64,000 bases of DNA from Climacteris rufus (Eukaryota; Chordata; Aves; Passeriformes; Climacteridae): positions 967,369-1,031,368 of the forward strand of contig VZRZ01004300.1 in NCBI GenBank assembly GCA_013398175.1, read 5' to 3'. Positions within the stretch are counted from its first letter, which is position 1; each line of letters opens with the position of its first letter. The position numbers and the translations under genes are program-made. The notes beneath the pieces are model-generated. The model ran no database searches and was not told the DNA's origin. It saw only the letters and a program-made list of their open reading frames with translations. Below, piece by piece: positions 1 through 13,200 of the stretch.

Positions 1-409
1 TCCTCAGTTGGAGAGGGGTTTAGAGGTTTAATTTAGCAATTTCATTTAACTGAATTCATTAATTTAATTCCTAGTCCTGAATTCATACTATTGAATATGT
101 GGCATCATTAAGTTTTGGTAAAGACAAATGAGTCACAAAAATAAAGCAATTATACCTCAGGGCATATATGTGCTGCCAACCTAATCCTCCTCTGCCTGCT
201 TTCCATACATCAGTTCAGTCTGCCAGGTACCTCACTCTCCAGTGGCCAGGATAGGGATAAGATAAAATGTTAGTTCCTTTATTTCATTCTTTTAAGTGGT
301 GTTTGTTTTTCAAGATGCTTTTCTTTTAAACGTCTCAAACTAATTTTTTAGAAAAGTCTAGCATAAAATTACAAAAGCCCATTTTTTGATTATCTGTATT
401 TTGGTTACA
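1..409. other. intergenic, no gene seen
   Basis: AT-rich sequence at the left edge of the window. I see no coding exon, RNA gene or recognisable repeat before the LTR relic that follows. Confidence 0.5.
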
Positions 410-1431
410 TGACAAGGTTTAAGGAGCAGACAGGCTACAGGGGTGGCTTCTGTGAGAAGAAGCTGCCCCTGTGGCAGGAAGAGCCAGGTCAAACTGGCTC
501 TAAGACAGACCCACTGCTGGCCAAAGCCAAGCCTGCTGGTAGCTCACAGTGACACTCTATTTAATCAGGGGGGAAAGTGCTGCACAACAGCAGCAGAATG
601 GAGAGAGGGTGGTACAGACAACTATTCAGACCCCAAGCTCTGGAGGGGAAGAAGGAGGGGGAGGAGGTGCTCCAGGCTCTGGAGAGGGATTCTCCTGTGG
701 TGCAGCCCGTGGTGAGGCAGGTGTGCCCCTGCAGCCCATGGAGCTGACATCAGCCCTGCAGCCTGCTGAGCACCCCATGTCTGAGCAGGTGGATGTCCCT
801 GAAGGAACCCGTGAACCAAAGAAGAAGAAGCCTCTGCTGGGGCTGGCCTCTGACAGGACCTGTGACCCTGTGGAGAGGAGCCCATGATGAAGCAGTTTTC
901 TGGCAGGACCTGTGATCCCATCTGGGGACCCACACTGGAGGACTCTGTTCCTGAAGACCCACACTGAAGCAGTTCATGAAGAATTGCAGGCCATGGAAAG
1001 GACATGTGTTGTATAATTTTGTGAAAGACTGTCTCCCATGGGAGGCTCCCCATGCTGGGGGAAGAGTATGAGGGGGAAGGAGTGGCACAGATAAAGCATT
1101 ATGACCTGACCTGAAGCCCTATTCCCCATTGTCCTGCACTGTTCAGGAGGAGGAGATAGAGAAGTCAAGAGTTAAGTTGAGCCTGGAAAGAAAGGACCAG
1201 TGAGGGGAATGTGTTTTAAGATTTGGTTTTATTTCTTGTTATCCTACTTCTGACCGGCAATAAATGAAATTACTTTTCCCTCACTGAGTCTGTTTCACCC
1301 GTGATGGTTATTATTGAGTCATATCCCTGCCCTTGTCTTTTGTGAGCCTTTTGTGACATCCCTTGTTGAGGCAGAGAAGTGATAGTGTGGATTGGTGGGC
1401 ACTTGGGAGGCTAGCCAAGGTCAGCCCATCA
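410..1431 (+). mobile_element. avian endogenous-retrovirus-type LTR relic (solo LTR)
   Basis: The block is much richer in G and C than its flanks and resembles, from memory, an LTR found in many copies in bird genomes. Order of signs: a purine-rich and CAG-containing 5' half (about 430-900), a part around 1030-1200 with repeated short GAGGAGG-like runs, a poly(A) signal AATAAA at 1259-1264, and a 3' tail ending near 1431. No gag, pol or env reading frame flanks it, so it looks like a solo LTR left by recombination. Open frames inside it (443-1053 on either strand) are low-complexity and not conserved proteins. The exact family name and the ends are uncertain, because I could not align it. Confidence 0.65.
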
Positions 1432-2696
1432 TGTTATCACACTCTCTTAACAAAGTAATGTAACTTTGGATTCATCTTAATGCTGTGTGGATATTAATTT
1501 CTTCCATAATTTAAAACAAATTTGGCAGTTCTTCTTTGCCTGCATTTATGTTGCTTTTAGCTCAAGAATGCTGTCATTGGGTCCTATGTGTGCCTTGAAC
1601 AATTTTTCAAAAAATGAAATAATGTGAATGCCAACATGTATCTATGCTGTGGATTTCTTCAGCACCCAGTACACTTAGGGTGCACAATACAATGACACTG
1701 CTACGATTAATTCCCGAGAGTTCCCAGAAGCCCTCTCTCATCCCTGCACAAAGAATGGTTTTTCTCAGTCCAGAAAAGAATCTATTCAGTTGTACACTGA
1801 TGAGACAGTAGTGCTCTGCCACAGAACAGGGCCCTGCAGAAAATCCGGACAGTAGCCCAACCCTTGATTATCTCGGTCTCCTCTGGAAGTCTATTCTCTC
1901 ACAAGAGGAAAGACCCTTGACCACAACCTTGAGATGTCACTATCTTATCCTAAGATTAGCTGCATTTCCCCAGGAGGTTAGTACAGCTGTGTTTGGAGGC
2001 TGTTGCTGTGGATGAAGGTTACCATCTTTTCTTCTAGGCACAGGCCATTGTGTGAGCTCCCATGAGACCTGACTTGATGATTTTTCAGTGTGACCTAGCG
2101 TTTTAAATTCTCTTTTGCTCTTCTAAACAGACTAAATGATTGATCAAATGTCATTCTCACTGACACACTCGTATTAAACACTCCCAAGCCACTGCAGCAG
2201 GAGTACATATCCTCAGAACCCAGGAAGGGAGCAGAGTGCAGGCACTGCCTATACCCTGGGTCCCACTGGGACTTTCAGAATGCAGGATTCCTACAGGCTG
2301 CAGTTTAAGGATGAACTTTCTTACCTCTGCTCTGATGGCAACAGACATCTTTCTACAGAGAGTAGAAAACTGGCTCTACACTTTCCCTTTCAAGAGCTAC
2401 ACAATAAGAAAAGCACAACAAGATTTCATGTTAAATTTTAGTATATTACTGATTTTAATTAACAGTAGGAGAAGTACATAGATCTATTCAAAATAATGCT
2501 GTACATATTTCCCTACTTTTTTTCTCCATCAAATAACATTCCAGTTCTTCTTTTGCTTCAAGACAAAGTTTTCTGGGAGGGATGCAGATCTGTTTCCTGC
2601 CTTTGACACAGTTTCTTTTCAGACTCCTATACTTACTGACCATCCCTGATATTTCTATGTTTATCCTCATATGAATTCTGTTTTGGTTTTTTTTGC

Positions 2697-2716
2697 TTTT
2701 TTTTTTTTTTTTTTTT
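2697..2716. repeat. poly(T) tract
   Basis: An uninterrupted T run on the plus strand, followed by more T-rich sequence. It could be the poly(A) end of a minus-strand insertion, but no element body is visible next to it. Confidence 0.8.
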
Positions 2717-5603
2717 GCTTTTTCCTCCTTCCTTCTCTGGTTCTCTACAAGACAGAGAATTCTTTCCTGCTTAGACAGCTCCTTTGCTAATACATTAAGC
2801 CAGTTCCACCAGAGTTGGAAAACTTCGTGGCCAACATTACTTCCCAGATTGAGAGACATGAGATGTAACACTGACAAAATGGTAGATTACATAAATCTTA
2901 TGTTACTCAGTGAATCAGCAGACACATCCTGTCTTGAACCAGAAAGAGTAAACAGTAAATAAAAGGATTTCTTAAGCCATCAGGCCTGAGTAGGGAAATG
3001 TATCACCAAGATCACATAATTATTATAAAAGGACGCTTTAGTTCACTTGTAACTTTCAATCATGATAAGTTTTAATGAGAAACTTTGTGTGAATCAAAGA
3101 GCATTCATTTGGTTGAAACTTCCATAAAAATTATGGAATAATTCTTAAATGTCAAGTAGCCACTTCATTTAGAAAAATAGGGACTGTTTGGGTTTTTTTC
3201 TTATTTTAATAATTTCTTAGAATAGTTAAAGAAACTAAAAATCAAGCCTACTCCAGTCTTTCATTTTGTGAAAATTAGTTTTACCAGTTATACCAATAGT
3301 CATAAATATTGTCATTTGTATATATATGTGCAACATACATATTGTCAATATGTCATACTGTTTGTTACACACAGTCAATTTATGTACAGCTACGTGTATA
3401 GTCTCAGTCACTTACAGGAGGGCAAAACTAGCTACCTGCCAGATACCCACTAGCACTACAAATGTATTTCTAAATCTGTGAAATTTCAAGAAATATTTAA
3501 TTGCATAAACAATGTGGCAGAATTTCCAATCAGTAGCCAAGCATAAAGGGCCATTCTCATGCATGGAAAGTTTTACTTAGGATATTCTGTATTTTGCAAT
3601 ATGCAGTCCTTTAATTTTGTATAGAAACTAATCTGATTATATTTATGGAATCAGGACTGCTCATCAATTTTACTGAAATATAAATGATTAATAAAATCAT
3701 GCAGATATAGAAGCCAGACTGCAGGAGATGTGCACATTTGTCAATGAAATAATGTGATCACTCTTACAGTACAGAGCATAGTCCTGCAAATGACTGACCA
3801 TGATAGAATTTTCATTTGCCAAACCTTCCATCAAAAATTATAATGAAAAGTTAAGATTCAATCAGAGCCTCAGAGGCTGTAAAGTTAAAAACACCCTTTC
3901 TCACTCAGTCTTCTCTGTTGCACACAAACCCTTTTTGGGAGTAAATCATCACATGATCCTTCTTTCAGAGGGAATGCTGTTCCAACTCCTATTATACTCT
4001 CTTTCCCAATGCCCTTCCAAAAAGTGAAAACTAACAAAAAGTGGGACAATGCAGAACAGCTGTAGAAGAGGATAAACTTTGCAGCACATCCAATGCTTTG
4101 GATCAAGATTTAAGAAACATGGATTCCAGTAGTGTGTTTTGTACAGGCTTTCCATGGAGAAGTTATCAACATGCTCAGGTTTCCTCTGCACCTGTTTAGT
4201 GCACATAAATTGGGGATAGTTCGTTTTGCAGCAAGGAATCAGAGCAACATAGAAATATTGTAGCACAAAGTCATTACTTAAAAGGAAAAAAAGTCTTTAT
4301 TAGGGAAGCATTCAGTGCTGTAAAGGTTATAACAAGAGGCAGGTCCTTCATCCACTGAATATCTTAGCTCTATATGAAGTGACTCTGTAGTTAAAGCCAC
4401 TGACTGTGTAAAGATGGCATGTTCAAAAGCTCATAGCACTTAGCCATTTCTAAATATCTATATTCTATATAATTTCATACAATGGATAAAGACTAAAATA
4501 CTTGCTGCTGTCTTATTAATTCTCTGATTTCTTTCTCCCTCAGTTAATCATTGAAAAACTTTTTCTTGTTCCTTTCTGGTAGTTTATTCAATTTATCATA
4601 TGTAGTCCAAATTTTACTCTATCTTTGTTAGCTCAGCATTTTTTCGGAGCCCTAAAATACTCTTAGGAGGAGATAAAAATGACACTTCTCTTTTTAACAG
4701 GAGGGGAGATGGCCAGGAAGTGGACTTCAGAACTGCATCAGTAAAGTCTGATACCCAAGATTCAGCACTGCAGTTAAGACAGTAAACAAAACTTGATGGC
4801 ATTTGCATGGAAATGGCCATGCCATGCTGTTTCCTTAGTGCAAGGCTTTTTCAGCACTGCTTTGCCTTTGGTGACCTACATTCTCAAATGCTTCAGGGAG
4901 AGCTGGGAAAGTCAAAATGAAAGAGAAAAACTTTACCAAGACTGACCACAAAACAGAAGATACGTGAAGAGGTGCTCACAGAAATTAGCTGCTGGCATCT
5001 GAGAAGCTGGGTGCCTTTTTATTCATTTTAACTTAAATATATGTGCCAGCAAATAAGAAAACATATGAAGCACTGCTCAAAGTCCCCTATTTATTAATCT
5101 CAAATGTTGTTAACTGCCCCTGGCACTAAATTCCACAACTATTTTGTTTGTGAAAAAGTAAGAACTCATTTACTGTGACATTTTGTAATAGACTTCTGTT
5201 TAAAAGTGTTCATTGGTTAGGAAAGGAACTGATAAGGGATGTAGATTTGTGTTAAAACTAAGTGATTATTATCCAAGCAGCTACCATATGTTGTCTTATT
5301 TCTTGGCTGGAGATAATAACATGAACCTATCCAATACACTTAGTTGTGATACTTTATTTCTTCTAGTGGTGTTAAGACAAACAGATCTTTGTCGGAGCTC
5401 ATCCTATCAGTGTGAATATATACTGGCATCATACATGGATTTACTGTAGTTCAGCCTAGAATCAACATGTGAAGTTCTAGCCCCACTAAATTTAAGACCT
5501 TCACCATTGACATAAAAGGAGGTAGCATTTCATTTGCAATTCTCTTACTTTCCCATTTACTGGTACTAAGTAAAACCATTGAAAACTCAAATTAAAACCT
5601 GAC

Positions 5604-5644
5604 TAAACCAAACCAAACTAAATCAAAGCAAGCCAAACCAAACT
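5604..5644. repeat. imperfect AAACC/AAACT simple repeat
   Basis: Five-base units of the AAACC type, with several substitutions (AAATC, AAGCA). A diverged microsatellite. Confidence 0.7.
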
Positions 5645-8600
5645 ACATCAAAACATAATCTGCTCAGTACTGCTCAGGAAGCATGTGGTTCAACATGAAG
5701 CCAAGGGTCAAATAGAAAAAGATTCTCATATTCTGGGCTGTTGTTCGATTTAGGTTAATGTCATATTTGGACACTTGTGCTTATTCCTTAGAAACATTTG
5801 AATAGCTGAGTCCCACTCTTAATTTAGCTCTACATCTATAGCAAATAAAAACCAAGCAACTACAAAATATGGAGCAAACTGTAAACTAGAGTAAAATCAG
5901 AGTATTTTCTGGTCAATATTTACAGTTAATACAACAGTGTTTTCTATGACTCATTGGACACTGTTCTTTCCACAGTAAGAAGCACAGGTACATTCTCTGT
6001 CAAATGTTGCCGAAACTGATCAAGATATCCTTGTCTTCAAGTGTTTAGATTAGACTTCTTCCACTTTCATTACCACTGTAACAGAATGTCTGAGTAGAGT
6101 TATTTGTCCACATGTCAAACAGGGAATTTCATACTCTAATGTGTCAAAGTACTGCTATAGACAGGTTATTTTGTGTCAGGCTATGAATGGGAATGCCTGA
6201 GATAGGGAAACATGCTCTGCTACTGCTCTAGGAATGTAAAAGTCTTGCAGTGAACAAGAGCAAGTAAGTATAAGGGGAAAAGAACTCAGGCATTAAAATG
6301 GAGCTAAATCAGGCATGAACTGCTAGAGGACATTCAAAGCCTCAAATCTTGAGGTATACTATGACCTTGTCTTTTTTTTTTTTTTAATATGGGTTTTTTT
6401 GGGTTTTGTGTATGTGTGCACATGGACCAGCTGTAAAAGTCTTGTCAGACAAACAACAAAGCTACACTGTGCATTACCAGACCTCAGCATGTGACCAGGC
6501 TTCTCCTAAAATAATTTCAGATCACACTTAAACACTCATGATTAAATGATCACTAAAATCATGTCAGTTGAGTTACTCAGAGCAAACATGATATATTTGG
6601 TCAGCTTTGTACTTTAATACTGGATGTACATTCTATTTAGGAGAAGAACAATAACTGGTTCTCTGACTGCATCACAGAGATGCAAAAGGAAGATACTTGA
6701 AGTGCCACAGGGAAAAAAATCCCCAGAAACATCAACAAAAGCCCACCCATTAGTACTAAATTATCAAACAAAAAAACTTTCAACATTGGAAATCTGTTTA
6801 ATATGCTCCTACACTCTTTTGCTACAGCAGCAGAACTTCTAATATGAACCAGAAAAATTAATTTGTCCCATAAGGCAGAGAGATGTGAAAATAACTGGAA
6901 TCAAAGGGGCAACATCTTCAGGCTTTTAAGGACATTAAAGCCCCTAAGGCAGTTGTCTGCAATGTACTCAAAGCTGTGATTTAGCAGATACCATCTCAAC
7001 TGAGCTGTAAAGCTCAGTTTTAAAAGCTCAGGTTCTATGAATTGTTACACTCCCCTGTAAGACAATGATTCATTAATAATTGGCTTAAGATTATATTAAT
7101 TAGGTTTATTAAGTAAAAATGGAAAATATCTTTTTAAATTGATCTACCAGTTGGGTAAAACACAAAAGTGCTAAGCAAAAAACCAAAATGAAATATAAGG
7201 GTTAAAAAAAAAAGCATCATGCATGATAGAGAGAAATCTCTGTGAAAATTATTTGGCAAAGTTTTACAAAGTGTAACATGGACTACCTTTTTTCCCAAAA
7301 AAAAGAAGCCAGCAATAAAGCCACTAAATTTTGCCCTGCCGTTTTTCAGATACGAAGAAGCAACAAAAAACATTCAGTTTACATAATGACTGTCTCAGAA
7401 CACCTCTGTCAGTTCATATCCAGAATAGCATTTTGTATAATAAATCTGAGCACATTGTTTCATGGCCATAGGTCTGATAACCCAGTCTTGTGCTTCCTCT
7501 GACAGCAAGAAGGAAAGATGGGTACACTGATTGATGCATCTCCATATTTTGGATTCTAGTGGGTTTTAATTTAAAGTAGAACTAGTTTCACAAATAGGTA
7601 TTTTATCAAGTAAAACATTTCAGAGGCTAAACTGATGATCTCTTATCTTTTTTGAGTCAAAGCACTGAGTGAAAGAGACAGAATTTCCCACTATACTTCC
7701 TGGAGCAGCATGCAAATGTAGCACTGCAGAGAAACCAAAGTATCAGCAATGTTATGAATCAAGTATGAGTGCAAATACATGAGTGAATGCAGAGGGCAAA
7801 AAACAAACCACAAATGCTGGTAACACCTAGATCAGTGGGTATGTTGATCCTTACTGGGATCAACCAGTAACCAAACCACTTGCTTTAGGCAGAGGAGCTG
7901 GTGATCCACACCCCAGCTAGCATGAGCAGGTGCAGATCTGCACTGTGCTGTGCTGCACATGCAGTGTGGCCTCAGGCTGGGCTGGGCTGTGCATGTCCTG
8001 TGGCTGCAGGCTCACCTCGGCAGCTGCTGCAGCACAGGAGCCCACAGGCAGCTCCCAGTCCACCTGCACATCCTTGCCTGTGTCCAACGGTGTAGCCAGA
8101 AGTTCTCACCTCAACAGCCTTCAGGAGTAGAGTTGCTTACTTGCAACATTATTTAGTATGTTAAAGGACCAAAGAGGAGCAACTTCTCTCCACAGATGGT
8201 TTCTGCACAGCAGACTGTGGCAAAGTCTAGGCAGGGTCCACCTGATGCTGCATGCATGTGTGCTTCTCAGCACCTGGAGGGACAGAAGGCTTACTCCCTA
8301 CTTCTATTCCTCTCTTTAGTCTGTCTGATTTATTCTGTCTTCTTAAAGCAGTTATTTTATTAAGCCATTTGTTGTCAGGTCTTTCTTATTGTGCTGCAGA
8401 ACGTGCCCTGCACTGTCTGTCTCACCTCACCCACACTCCAGGCCTTGGTGCAGAACAGCAGGTCGTCACAGTCTCAGCACATAAACATGCAGCTTATTGA
8501 GGTACCTAGTTTAGGCAAACAAAGGACAGACTTGTTTCAGAAAAGGAGGCAAAAGGATAATTAATAAAATAGTGATCTTGTCTAATAACTCTCAGAGATA

Positions 8601-8749
8601 GGACATGATGAAGAAAACAAAAGATAACAAACACCATGAACTTAGAAAGGTACAAATGGTATGTCCAGGAGAACCAGGATGTAGTTACTGATCACAAATA
8701 ATCCAGGATGTGTGCTGAGAGCCAGTAACCAGTGTCCCTCATTCTGGTA

Positions 8750-9331
8750 TGTCATGGTTTAGCCCCAGCTGGAAACTGAGCACCAAGCAGCCACTCACTC
8801 CCCTTCTCCTTACCCCCACACCATGATGGGGAAGAGAACCAGAAAAGGTAAGACCCATGGGTTTAGGTAAGAACAGTTCGATAATCAAAATAAATTTAAA
8901 TGTAATAATAAATAATAATGAAAAGGGAGATAACAAAAAGAGAGAGAAAAGAACAAAACCCAAAAGAAACAAGTGATGCACAGTATCATTGCTCACCACC
9001 CACTGACTGATGCCCAGCCCATCTCCCAGCAGCAATCAGCCCCTCCAGCCACCTCTCCCCAGTTTATACGCTGGCATGACATTCTATGGTCTGAATATCC
9101 CTTTGGCCAGTTTGGGTCAGCTGTCCTGGCCATGCTCCCTCCCAGGTCCTTGTGCAGCCCCTCACTGGCAGAGCAGGGAACCTGAAAAGCCCCTGGCTCA
9201 GGGGAAGCACTGCTGAGCAACACCTGAGCCATCAGTGTGTTACCAACATCAGTCTCATGCTGAATCCACAACATGGCACTGTACCAGCTACCAAGAACAA
9301 ACTCAGCTCTATCCCAGCCAAAACCAAGACA
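8750..9331 (-). mobile_element. solo LTR of an avian ERVL-type retroelement
   Basis: Read on the minus strand the block opens with TGTCTTGG at 9331 and closes with ATGACA at 8750, so it has the TGT...ACA ends expected of an LTR. It is about 582 bp long. Between the ends the order matches an LTR abundant in bird genomes: a 5' part, a GC-richer middle around 9000-9200, and an AT-rich stretch of AAT/ATT steps at about 8880-8945 next to A/G-rich sequence. No internal retroviral genes flank it. A clear target-site duplication is not visible, so either the ends are eroded or my boundaries are a few bases off. Confidence 0.75.
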
Positions 9332-9822
9332 TGTTCCCAGAAGTAATCCTGGCCACAGCACTTGAATATACACACCTTAGTGCTTCTGAGTTATTGATTT
9401 CAATACTGAGAAGTAATGACAAATATTCAGTGAAAACACCCTGGCTTCCCTCCAGGCACCTTTTCCCACCCCACTTATGATCTCCAGTCTCCATGTCTCA
9501 AGTTACAATCTGTCCCATTGGTGAGGACAGTTGAGGAATCCCTGGAAGGATGGCTATGGAAAACACTTTTCAGGTGCATACACATTTCAGGGGTGATTAG
9601 AAACTAAAAGAAATCCAACCATTGACAATAAGCCATAGGAAAACTGAAACTGTTGTCTGTTATACAGGTCGTTACTGTCTCTAATTTGTTCCAAAAGCTA
9701 GTTAATAAAATAAACATGTAACTTTATAAAGCAACAGAAGATATTCACTGGAATACAGCAGTAAGGATCATATTTAAAAGAAAATCTCCCCAAGTATTGC
9801 TTACATTATCATGCATCAAAAA
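9332..9822. other. intergenic, nothing recognised
   Basis: A spacer between the minus-strand LTR and a CR1 fragment. Short open frames on both strands show no family resemblance. Confidence 0.45.
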
Positions 9823-10142
9823 ATCATAGAATTCTTTGGGTTGGAAGGGACCTTAAAGATGATCTCATTGCAACCCACTGCCATGGGCAGGGACACCTTC
9901 CACTAGACCAGTTTGCTCAGAGCTCCATCCAGCCTGACCTTGAACACTGCCAGGAGTGGGGAGTCCCCAGCACCTCTGGGCAACCTATTCCAGTGTTTCT
10001 CCACCCTCACAGTAAAGAATTTCTTCCTAATCTCTGATCTAAACCTACCCTCCTTTACCCTAAGGTCTTGTCTTATCACTACATGCCCTTGTGAAAAGTT
10101 CTTCTCCAGACTCCATGTAAGCCCCCTTTAGGTATTCCTCTT
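9823..10142 (-). mobile_element. CR1 LINE 3' fragment
   Basis: On the plus strand the fragment starts with the complement of the CR1 terminal ATTCTATGA motif (TCATAGAAT near 9825). It continues with the complement of the characteristic CR1 3' region, including GGTTGGAAGGGACC at about 9840 and the block around CCATGGGCAGGGACACC (9881-9897). It is truncated at its 5' end, as most CR1 copies are. Frames here (for example 9913-10131) come from the repeat. Confidence 0.92.
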
Positions 10143-10636
10143 TGGATGAAGGCTTTTTAAAATATACATCATAATCAGAAAGTTTAAAATTATATTAAAT
10201 AAGATATTGAAATATTGCACAAGATCAAATAGACCAGATAAATCAACTGGTACAGGAGTGATAAAAATTGCTACTCACTACCAAATTGGATTTCTTAAGA
10301 GTATAAAACTCCAATATTCCATGTCATATGCTCAAGCTCATTAGAACCAGAAAATCCCAAAATAAATTTGATCAGATCCTCTCTGCCTACATACTAACAA
10401 ACATTTTTAAAATACAAAAAGACTTCTGAAGAGTGGTAAAAGAATTCAGTATCGCTTTGCAGTCAATACTAGTCCATTCATTTCAATTCTCTGCATTTTC
10501 AAATGGTTAACTTTCTCAGAAGTTTGAGCATTTGAGAAGTCTGCTAAAAAAACCTAAACAAAAACCAATGTTATGTTGCTAAAAAAACAAATTCCCCTTT
10601 AGAAACATTGTAGGGTGTATTCAGATTAATTGTAAA

Positions 10637-10800
10637 ATAACTTGGACTGGAAGGGACTTCTGGAGGTCATCTCATTCCACATTTATGGCAAGAGCAGGGC
10701 TAAGCTCAGTGCTCAGCATTTTATTCAGTCAACTCCTCTGCTGTCTTCAAAGACAGACCTCACTGTGGAACCTTTTGCAGGCCTTAGCTACTCTCACTCC
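10637..10800 (-). mobile_element. CR1 LINE fragment
   Basis: GGACTGGAAGGGACTTCTGGAG at about 10644-10665, followed by GGTCATCTCATTCC, is the reverse complement of the CR1 tail. The left part is clear. Similarity fades to the right of about 10760, so the right boundary is approximate. Confidence 0.7.
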
Positions 10801-11726
10801 TACGAATTTCCCTGGGATACCATTCAGTCCGGAATATATTCAGCTTTATATTCAGAACCTGGGAAGGGAAAGTGCACTTTCCTAGAACTTAAACAAACCT
10901 AACCACAAACACTGGAAAATAAAACATTCTTAAAACTTTGTATTCAGAGAAGGAATCCACAAGAGAGATTACTGAAATAAAAAACGGCACTTATATAGTT
11001 AAATATAATTACAACTATTACTTTGTCAAACAAGGAAAAATTTTAAAGGAAGATCAGGATGAAATTTCACTTATGGAGAACCATAACAGTGACCAAAATA
11101 CAGCAATAATAGCTACACCATTCTCTGTTGTCCAGGACTATGTCTGGCAATTCCAGTGAACAGGAATAGATTGGAAATCCCAGGCAATTCTTGCGTGATA
11201 CCACCCACAGTGCCTTCACAGTTCTGCTTGAACAAGGAATATAAATATCTTGAGCCACTTCAAATTTACTTCGCTTTGAAATACATAAGAAAACCCTGAT
11301 AGTGACAAGGAGGAGCTGCATTTACAAGAGGCTAGTGTCTGCCTGATGTGTATGACCAAATTCACTCTCTCATTTAATTTATTACTGAATTTCATTCCTA
11401 GTATACTGGTCATTTTCCCTATTGCCTCCCAGCAATTTTGGATGAAATGGGAATACAGTAGGGTACAAAGGAGTGTGAGAGCTCTGAATTGAAGTGCAGA
11501 GGGAAAGCAAAGCTGCAATCAGCACACCAAGGCAATGGAGTAGCAGAAATCCTAGCCTGAAATGAGAATGAGAAGTGCCATGGAAACTAGCACTTTTCTA
11601 GGAACTTTTTAGCTTCATGTGAGAACACAGAATGGCTCAGAGTTCTGCTCTTGAAAACACTGCCTCCCAGTGCCATGTTATCTGCCATTAGAAAAATCTA
11701 TGCTACTCTCTCCTAGGAGGCAATAT

Positions 11727-11787
11727 CACAGAATATGCTGAGTTGGAAGGGACACACAAGGATCACTGAGTCCAGCTCCTGGTATAT
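11727..11787 (-). mobile_element. short CR1 LINE tail
   Basis: TCACAGAATATGCTGAGTTGGAAGGGACACACAAGGATCACTGAGTCCAGCTCC lies here in parts. TCACAGAAT, GTTGGAAGGGAC and GAGTCCAGCTCC are the complement of the CR1 3' end. Only about 60 bp survive. Confidence 0.8.
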
Positions 11788-13079
11788 TTATCATTTAGTC
11801 AATTTAGCTAATTATTTAGAATAATTATGCTAGCAAAAAATTACAATATACAATCAAAGCTTAACAATAAAGTCAAAAGCTGTTTCATAGAAGAATCAAC
11901 AAAATGCAAAGAACCACCTGGGCATTTCTCATAGGAGCTTGATTTCCACAACTGTTTCACTTTTGAAGTCACAAGGAATTAATTTACAGACATTGCGTTA
12001 GTTGCTGCATTATTTGCAGAGGAATTAAGTAGCTTGTAGTAGAGTTTCTCAGTTGCTCACCCACATTAAAATTATTCACAAGACTAAGCTTACATATAAA
12101 GTAAAATGAAGTTCTAGGTGTGAACAGACAGGGTTATGGAGCCTGTTCTAGAACCAGTGCACTTTAAATTAGGAGTGGAATCCTCTCTTTAAATGTTTTT
12201 GTACTACTGGAAAGAAAAAGCCACAGTCCCACTTATATCTAGGCCAGAGCCCCTCAGCAGCCTGACAGCAGGCAAATCCTCTCTGTGGTCAATGCTTTGT
12301 TTTTTTTCCTTTTGACCCAACTCAGAAGTGATTCGAAAGCACATTATGTCATACTCTAAAGCTGCTGTTCCAACAAAGTGTTTGGCTGCCAGTCTGTGAC
12401 AGTCTGAGTCCTTCCCAAAGGCAACAAAGCATAGAATATCATCTGCTTCATCATGCCCTCAGCATACTAATGTTCAATAATAAAATAAACATACAAACCC
12501 ATGTTTATTACTTCCCCACAGAACTCATAAAAAAACACCCACTAAACCCACAAAGACAACGCAGACTGCAAATAGAAGGCAACGTTTTTCTCTCACTCAG
12601 TGACTTGAAGGGGGTTGACAGAGCTTGATAAAGTTTTTCTGTCATTTCTAAGAACAAAGAAAGTGCAGTGCAGCACAAATCATGATATTTCTGTCAAAGG
12701 CAGCATGAGCAAGAATTTTAAGTAAAAAGGCAGCAGGTATGGGGGGTGGGAGAAAAGAAAGTAAATTACCATTTTCAGGATTGCTGGATTTCCACCACAA
12801 GAAAATAGTAAAAACCATGTGTTATGTCCACTTTTCAACCTGGTGCAAATCCTAGTTCAGTTGGATAAATGTTGGTGTGAAATATCCCACTTCTTCCCCT
12901 TTAAAATATGGCTAGCTAAATCTTCAGACATCATTTGAAGACAGATGTCTCGCTTTTTTATGTGCTATTTTAGAGCTGTGAACTTGTTCCAAGATGAAGT
13001 ATACAGGTCCCGTTTTATCATTTTCATGCTAGAAGTTAGGAAAAATATCAGGATAAGCTCACCATAGGAGGCATTGTGT

Positions 13080-13200
13080 AGCCAGATTGCCAGAGATGTT
13101 TGATATTTCCAGCCCTGGAAGTTTTCAAGACTCAGCTAGGCAAAGCTGCAGCTGACCAAGGTGGTAAACATACTGGATCATCCAGAGATCCAGTATATTT
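13080..13200 (+). mobile_element. probable diverged CR1 fragment
   Basis: CCCTGGAAGTTTTCAAGACTCAGCTAGGCAAAGC (in pieces at about 13112-13147) resembles the CR1 segment that reads 'ggaggttttcaagactcgactgg' in better copies. The terminal repeat is not visible, so the call rests on this similarity alone. Confidence 0.5.

Larger units (their letters stand above)
1432..8749. other. intergenic sequence with simple repeats only
   Basis: AT-rich sequence without recognised exons. It contains a poly(T) tract (about 2697-2716), an AAACC-type simple repeat (5604-5644), another T-run (6372-6385) and a GC-richer pocket (about 7895-8140) whose short overlapping frames match nothing I know. The 129-codon minus-strand frame at 2488-2877 draws its lysine run from the poly(T) tract and is not taken as a gene. 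Confidence 0.5.

Noticed and set aside
622..1088. Overlapping frames on both strands at the left end
   Set aside because: They lie inside the LTR relic and have low-complexity composition.
2488..2877. 129-codon minus-strand frame with a lysine run
   Set aside because: The lysine run is the translation of a poly(T) tract. The rest has no family resemblance.
10938..11159. 73-codon plus-strand frame with a polar composition
   Set aside because: It seemed a possible single exon, but it has no similarity that I recognise and no matching exon nearby in phase.
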